DNA of 9,808 bases from Acidobacteriota bacterium (GTDB taxonomy: Bacteria; Acidobacteriota; UBA6911; JACQSX01), in the NCBI GenBank assembly GCA_016199665.1, contig JACQGG010000002.1, forward strand, positions 1 through 9,808, read 5' to 3'. The translations under genes and the position numbers were made by a program. A model generated the notes under the pieces. That model ran no database searches, was not told the DNA's origin, and saw only the letters and a program-made list of their open reading frames with translations. This document shows positions 6,708-9,808 of the stretch, piece after piece (the first letter of the stretch is position 1; each line of letters opens with the position of its first letter).

Positions 6708-7076
6708 ATGATGAAAACTTCAGAATGGAGAAATTGGAGCCCTGGGGATGCTCCCGGGTGTGAGTCATCCCGGCGGCGGTGCGAGTGCGAGTTTGCACCT
6801 TATCGAACTCAAGATGATGATGACGATCAGTTCAACGATGACTTCGACGATGAAGACCTTGAGGATGAAGAAGACGCCGAAGATGACCTGGACGATTACG
6901 AGCGCGATGATCTGGACGAGGACGACGAGGACGACGAGGACGACGAGGACGACGAGGAGGAAGAGGAGGAAGACGAGTACGACGATTTCGATGAATTCGA
7001 CGATGACGAAGATGAAGAGGACGATGAAGACGACGAGGACTACCTCGACGATGACGAAGATGAAGAGGGATTTTGA
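6708..7076 (+). CDS. Small hyperacidic Asp/Glu-rich protein
   Basis: The protein has 122 residues from ATG 6708; the next codon (6711) is also ATG. GGAGG at 6702-6706 is the ribosome site and suits 6711 better (4-base gap). The first 35 residues are mixed, with Arg21-Arg24 region basic residues and three cysteines (one alone, then a Cys-x-Cys). The remaining 87 residues contain about 70 Asp or Glu. The acidic run is broken at short intervals by single Phe, Tyr or Leu residues in a DD[FYL] pattern, and ends in Gly-Phe. There is no signal peptide or membrane segment, so it is presumably cytoplasmic and disordered. Part of the tail is encoded by short tandem repeats. Such acidic tails can mimic nucleic acid or bind basic proteins or metal ions, but no function can be assigned. 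The ribosome site, the consistent acidity and the clean stop favour a real gene. Confidence 0.65.
   Translation: MMKTSEWRNWSPGDAPGCESSRRRCECEFAPYRTQDDDDDQFNDDFDDEDLEDEEDAEDDLDDYERDDLDEDDEDDEDDEDDEEEEEEDEYDDFDEFDDDEDEEDDEDDEDYLDDDEDEEGF
6915..6950 (+). repeat. Tandem 9-bp repeat inside the acidic gene
   Basis: Four perfect head-to-tail copies of GACGAGGAC cover this stretch, with a partial fifth copy reaching 6958. In the coding frame the unit reads Asp-Glu-Asp. Since 9 is a multiple of 3, copy-number change would keep the frame and only lengthen or shorten the acidic tail. Confidence 0.9.
6997..7068 (+). repeat. 24-bp direct repeat pair inside the acidic gene
   Basis: The 24 bases at 6997-7020 recur identically at 7045-7068, offset by 48 bases (16 codons). 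Both copies lie in the same frame and encode the same Asp/Glu run, pointing to an in-frame duplication during growth of the tail. Confidence 0.85.
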
Positions 7077-7153
7077 CTGTTCAGCCTAGGTCGTGCGAGT
7101 CTGCCACCATCCTGTGACGTTCGAAGGTCAGCATCCCCCAGAGGTCGCCGAGA

Positions 7154-7235
7154 CTTTCCACGGAAAGCCCTAAGCAAGAATCTTCCGATTTGGAACTCGG
7201 GCCTCTTGCGTTGTGGCGGGCGGCCCAGTACCCGC
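7154..7235 (+). other. Hairpin-rich intergenic segment
   Basis: Three possible stem-loops follow one another after the acidic gene. The first is CTTTC/GAAAG with loop CACG (7154-7167 region). The second is a two-part stem, GCAAGA (7174-7179) with TCTTGC (7204-7209), enclosing CCGA (7185-7188) with TCGG (7197-7200). The third is GCGGG (7216-7220) with CCCGC (7231-7235), followed by a T-containing stretch. They lie upstream of the predicted promoter of the next gene, so they may be the 3' end of the acidic-gene transcript or a small RNA. No known riboswitch was recognised, and the rest of 7077-7265 shows nothing clear. Confidence 0.35.
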
Positions 7236-7265
7236 TGCTTATTGTAAGTTTATCAGGCCGAAGTA

Positions 7266-7294
7266 TTTACATCATTTTGCTATTATGCTTAAAT
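7266..7294 (+). promoter_or_regulatory. Candidate promoter for the barrel/Ig/OmpA-like gene
   Basis: TTTACA (7266-7271) and TTAAAT (7289-7294) are separated by exactly 17 bases in an AT-rich patch. The -35 matches consensus at five of six positions and the -10 at four. The start of transcription would be near 7301, giving a leader of about 65 bases. Confidence 0.45.
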
Positions 7295-7350
7295 CTGAGC
7301 CAGCAGGGAGACTGGAGCATTGAGGTTTCTCAAAATACAGGAGATTTTCT

Positions 7351-7359
7351 AGGAGGAGG
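7351..7359 (+). promoter_or_regulatory. Very strong ribosome binding site
   Basis: AGGAGGAGG lies 6 bases before the ATG at 7366 and fixes the start of the gene. The 11 bases TTTCTAGGAGG (7346-7356) also occur before the TPR gene at 3757-3767, suggesting both exported proteins are translated at high rates. Confidence 0.8.
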
Positions 7360-7365
7360 CCAATT

Positions 7366-9453
7366 ATGAGGCAAGTTCGGATGGGCAGTATTCCGCTGGT
7401 GGTCTGGGCACTGTGTTCTTGTCTCAGCTTGGCACAGTCTTCGGCAACGATTGAGGCGGAGGGGGGGCCCAACAAGGATCGGATTAAATGGCTGCAGCCG
7501 ACGGTGAACGGCACCACCGGCTTGTTTACCGTTTACAGTGGTGAGGGGCTGCGCAAGGGCGAATTCAGCTTCATGTCCGGAATGACCAATTACGACAGGA
7601 GTCCCGGAAACCTTGATATCTCAAACATGCCCGTGACGTTTACCCTAGGCTTGCACGACCGGTTGGAGTGGAGCATAGGGTTCCTCCCCTGGCGCAAGGT
7701 GCGAGCCGGCGCCGCAACTCAGGGTTATTACAATGAAACTCCCTTCCTTCGGGTGCCGCGCGGCGGGGTCGAGCACGAAGGCATGTCTGACATGTTCACC
7801 AGCGTCAAGTTCAACATGATGTCCGAAACCAGGAATCAACCCTTCGGTTTCGCGATCCGAGCCAACGTCAAGATTCCGACTTCTGCTGAAAATACGGCCC
7901 GCCGTGACGACCAGCTCAGGAAGGGGTTGACAACGGGCAACCCGGATGTAGGGGTCGAGTTCCTATTCTCCAAATCTGTGGGCCCGGCAACCCTCGTGCT
8001 GAATTCAGGTGTGCAGGGTGTGGGGGAAAGCACCGGTCAAAGGGAGCTGCAGAGCGAATATCGCTATGGCGGCGGTGTCGCCTTGGGCAGGGGCCCGGTC
8101 CAAGCGATTTTTGAGGCCAATGGAACGGCCTGGTTTGGGGACAAAGGGCGCAACAACCCTCTCACCAACCCCCGCGCTCCCATCGACCTATTGTGGGGGT
8201 TGCGCCTCCTTCCCGCCAAATGGCTGTCGGTGAGTGCGGCCTACCGATTTAACGCGCGCACCTGGCAGAACGACATCCGGGAGCCCAACCGCTCGGGATT
8301 TCTGGCCACGGTGGCAGTGAATCGGAAGATCAACCGCCCGCCGACAGTTGAGTGCCGAGCAGATAACACTACAGTTCAGCAGCGCGGCAGTGTGGGGCTG
8401 CGTGCCACCGCCAACGATCCTGACGACAGCCAGTTGACCATCAACTGGCGGACCACCGGCGGCCGTTTGTCGGGAAGCGGCGCGTCCGTGACGTTTGAGA
8501 CGGGCGATTTGACGGCGACCGCTCCGGGCCGCTATACCGTGACGGCGGAAGTGAGTGACGGCCAGGATTCAGCCACGTGTTCCGTGGACGTCAGTGTTGA
8601 AAAACTTAGGATCGCCCCCGGGGTGACCTGCGCACCCGCAACTCGAACCATCGATATGGGTGGAACGGCGATGATTCAGGCGAGTGCGACTGATCAAAAC
8701 CCCGGCGATGTTCTCAGGTATGCCTGGCAGGTCGACGGACAGTCAGTCGCCGAGAGCGGCAGCGCGTTCACCTTCGGAACGACGGGTCGAAATCCCGGCC
8801 GGCACACCGTGCGGGTGACAGTCACAGATCCGGACGGCATGACAGCCAGCTGCGAGTCCGTGGTTGAAGTGACGGCGCCGCCGCCACCGCCGCAGGTCAA
8901 CCGCCCTCCCACGTGCGATCTGTCGGTAAGCCGCAACGATCTGTATGCCGGCTCAGCACTGAGGGCGACCGCCAGGGCATCCGATCCTGACAATGACACT
9001 CTCTCGTATGAATGGTCGCTGGATGGCAGAACGCTGAGCGGCCGGAGCGGCTCGGATGCCGATATCGATACGGCTGGACTGGCGGGAGGCAGCCATTCGG
9101 TCAGCGCCAGAGTCACAGACAGCAAAGGCGCGAGCGTTACGTGCACGGCCAGCTTTACCGTCCGAGGCAAGATTGTTATCGAGTTGCCGGCGCTTCGCAT
9201 CGACAACGCCGCCAAGGCCAGACTGGATGACGTTGCGCTGCAGATGCAGAATGATCCGAGACTCTACGCGGTTATCACCGGTTTCGATATCTCCAGGAAC
9301 GCGAGGATCGCTCAGAGGAACGGACTGCGTCTTGCAATGCTCGCCAAGACCTACCTGGTCAGGCAGCACAAGATCGAGGAGCAGCGCATCGATACCAAGA
9401 GCGGTGGGAGCGGAACCCCCCGGAGAATCGAGATCGAGATCACCAGTCGATAA
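7366..9453 (+). CDS. Outer-membrane barrel-like protein with three Ig/PKD-like repeats and OmpA-like C-terminus
   Basis: This 695-residue envelope protein begins with a signal peptide (cleavage probably after SLA, near residue 23). Residues about 26-320 alternate polar and hydrophobic positions with many Gly and aromatic residues, as in outer-membrane beta-barrels. Three Ig/PKD-like repeats follow at about 323-412, 415-503 and 512-600, with typical ATANDPDD, TDPDG and ASDPDNDTLSYEW motifs. Repeats 2 and 3 are separated by a Pro-rich linker (504-510). Each repeat has one cysteine near its start and one near its end (330/405, 422/496, 517/593); these are the only cysteines of the mature protein. 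Residues about 601-695 resemble the peptidoglycan-binding OmpA domain (LDDVALQMQNDP, then YLV, then PRRIEIEI), but the usual GHTD is GFD and the conserved Arg before Ala appears to be Leu. It probably links outer membrane and cell wall; this role is inferred. Confidence 0.88.
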   Translation: MRQVRMGSIPLVVWALCSCLSLAQSSATIEAEGGPNKDRIKWLQPTVNGTTGLFTVYSGEGLRKGEFSFMSGMTNYDRSPGNLDISNMPVTFTLGLHDRLEWSIGFLPWRKVRAGAATQGYYNETPFLRVPRGGVEHEGMSDMFTSVKFNMMSETRNQPFGFAIRANVKIPTSAENTARRDDQLRKGLTTGNPDVGVEFLFSKSVGPATLVLNSGVQGVGESTGQRELQSEYRYGGGVALGRGPVQAIFEANGTAWFGDKGRNNPLTNPRAPIDLLWGLRLLPAKWLSVSAAYRFNARTWQNDIREPNRSGFLATVAVNRKINRPPTVECRADNTTVQQRGSVGLRATANDPDDSQLTINWRTTGGRLSGSGASVTFETGDLTATAPGRYTVTAEVSDGQDSATCSVDVSVEKLRIAPGVTCAPATRTIDMGGTAMIQASATDQNPGDVLRYAWQVDGQSVAESGSAFTFGTTGRNPGRHTVRVTVTDPDGMTASCESVVEVTAPPPPPQVNRPPTCDLSVSRNDLYAGSALRATARASDPDNDTLSYEWSLDGRTLSGRSGSDADIDTAGLAGGSHSVSARVTDSKGASVTCTASFTVRGKIVIELPALRIDNAAKARLDDVALQMQNDPRLYAVITGFDISRNARIAQRNGLRLAMLAKTYLVRQHKIEEQRIDTKSGGSGTPRRIEIEITSR

Positions 9454-9463
9454 CGGGGGACAG

Positions 9464-9495
9464 GGCAGGGCCGGCCTTCGCGCGCCGGCTCTGCC
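9464..9495 (+). terminator. Strong hairpin after the barrel/Ig/OmpA-like gene
   Basis: A 12-bp stem with a single G-T pair forms between 9464-9475 (GGCAGGGCCGGC) and 9484-9495 (GCCGGCTCTGCC), with an 8-base loop. It begins 10 bases after the stop codon. No T run follows, only a T/C-rich stretch, so it may act as an mRNA 3'-end stabiliser or a weak terminator rather than a classical one. Confidence 0.6.
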
Positions 9496-9667
9496 GGTCG
9501 CTCGTCTCTTGTCGGCCCGACCGCTGAGAGTCAGTTCGGGACTTTCCGCGGGATGGGAAGATCGCCCGAAAATCCGCGAGGTAAAACAGGAAAGGCCGGC
9601 TGCCTATTCGGGTCGCCGATGGCCGAAGCAGGATGCGCCAATTCCATTCCGGTTTCTGGTTTCTCTA

Positions 9668-9808
9668 ATGCGGACGAATTCTTACTTCTTGCGCCTGCAA
9701 GTTGTCTGGGTGGCGTTGTCCCTCTCGGGGGGCTGGCTATCTGCTGAGGCATTTGACTTCAAGGGGCCGTATGGGGGAGACGTCCGATCGTTAGCCATCA
9801 GTTATCAC
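9668..9808 (+). CDS. Exported BNR/YCF48-like repeat protein, N-terminal part (runs off right edge)
   Basis: The frame opens at ATG 9668 and continues to the last base, giving 47 residues. A signal peptide is visible: short basic start (Arg2, Arg9), hydrophobic core about 11-24, likely cleavage after LSA or SAEA. The mature start FKGPYGGDVRSLAIS resembles the first blade of bacterial BNR-repeat, sortilin-like or YCF48-like propeller proteins, which often begin GPxGGDVRxLAxDP and are followed by a LYAGT-type strand. Here the match stops at the window edge, so the class is a moderate inference. No clear ribosome site precedes the ATG. The 9496-9667 gap before it shows no other feature I can support. 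Proteins of this type are usually secreted; the ligand or substrate cannot be guessed. Confidence 0.6.
   Translation, partial: MRTNSYFLRLQVVWVALSLSGGWLSAEAFDFKGPYGGDVRSLAISYH

Noticed and set aside
6469..6711. 80-codon plus-strand frame whose stop overlaps the acidic gene start
   Set aside because: The TGA/ATG overlap hints at translational coupling, but the frame has no good ribosome site, no domain and partly overlaps a possible N-terminal extension of the CPBP gene.
6915..7068. Repeats considered as a CRISPR array
   Set aside because: The units are tandem or in-frame coding repeats without unique spacers of uniform length, and no cas gene is nearby.
6748..7089. Met/Thr/Lys-rich frame overlapping the acidic gene
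   Set aside because: It is the shifted reading of GAC/GAG/GAT repeats and has no ribosome site; the acidic frame has one.
9553..9747. 64-codon plus-strand frame before the right-edge gene
   Set aside because: It overlaps the signal-peptide-bearing frame at 9668 in another register, has no ribosome site and shows no domain.

Overview
The window looks like a chromosomal segment of a GC-rich Gram-negative bacterium. Secreted TPR proteins with signal peptides ending in Ala-Gln, an outer-membrane barrel/Ig/OmpA-like protein and a B-box-like zinc-finger protein together suggest Acidobacteriota (Solibacter/Bryobacter-like). That placement is inferred from gene style; no marker gene was compared. 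I saw no rRNA or tRNA gene, insertion sequence, phage gene or CRISPR array.

Left part (1-1957). A truncated minus-strand gene for a Cys/His-rich B-box-like protein runs off the left edge. It is divergent from nrdR, the zinc-ribbon/ATP-cone repressor of ribonucleotide reductase genes, which has a well-formed sigma70-type promoter. thiL (thiamine-monophosphate kinase) follows on the same strand.

Middle (1958-5657). There are two exported TPR proteins. The first carries an HExxH metallopeptidase-type motif, a charged coiled coil and C-terminal TPR-like helices. The second is a periplasmic-type TPR protein with a strong Shine-Dalgarno site and a hairpin terminator. rnc (RNase III) comes next, and its 3' end overlaps a convergent CPBP-family intramembrane protease gene by 25 bp.

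Right part (5633-9808). The minus-strand CPBP protease gene is followed by a small gene whose product is about 80% Asp/Glu over its last 87 residues, encoded partly by tandem 9-bp repeats. A hairpin-rich intergenic stretch leads to a 695-residue envelope protein: signal peptide, barrel-like region, three Ig/PKD-like repeats each with one Cys pair, and a degenerate OmpA-like C-terminus. A strong hairpin ends that gene. A new exported protein with a BNR/YCF48-like N-terminus begins at 9668 and is cut by the right edge.

The housekeeping genes (nrdR, thiL, rnc) are secure. I see no single defence or biosynthetic system. The least ordinary items are the acidic protein, the six-cysteine barrel/Ig/OmpA architecture and the HExxH-TPR protein.
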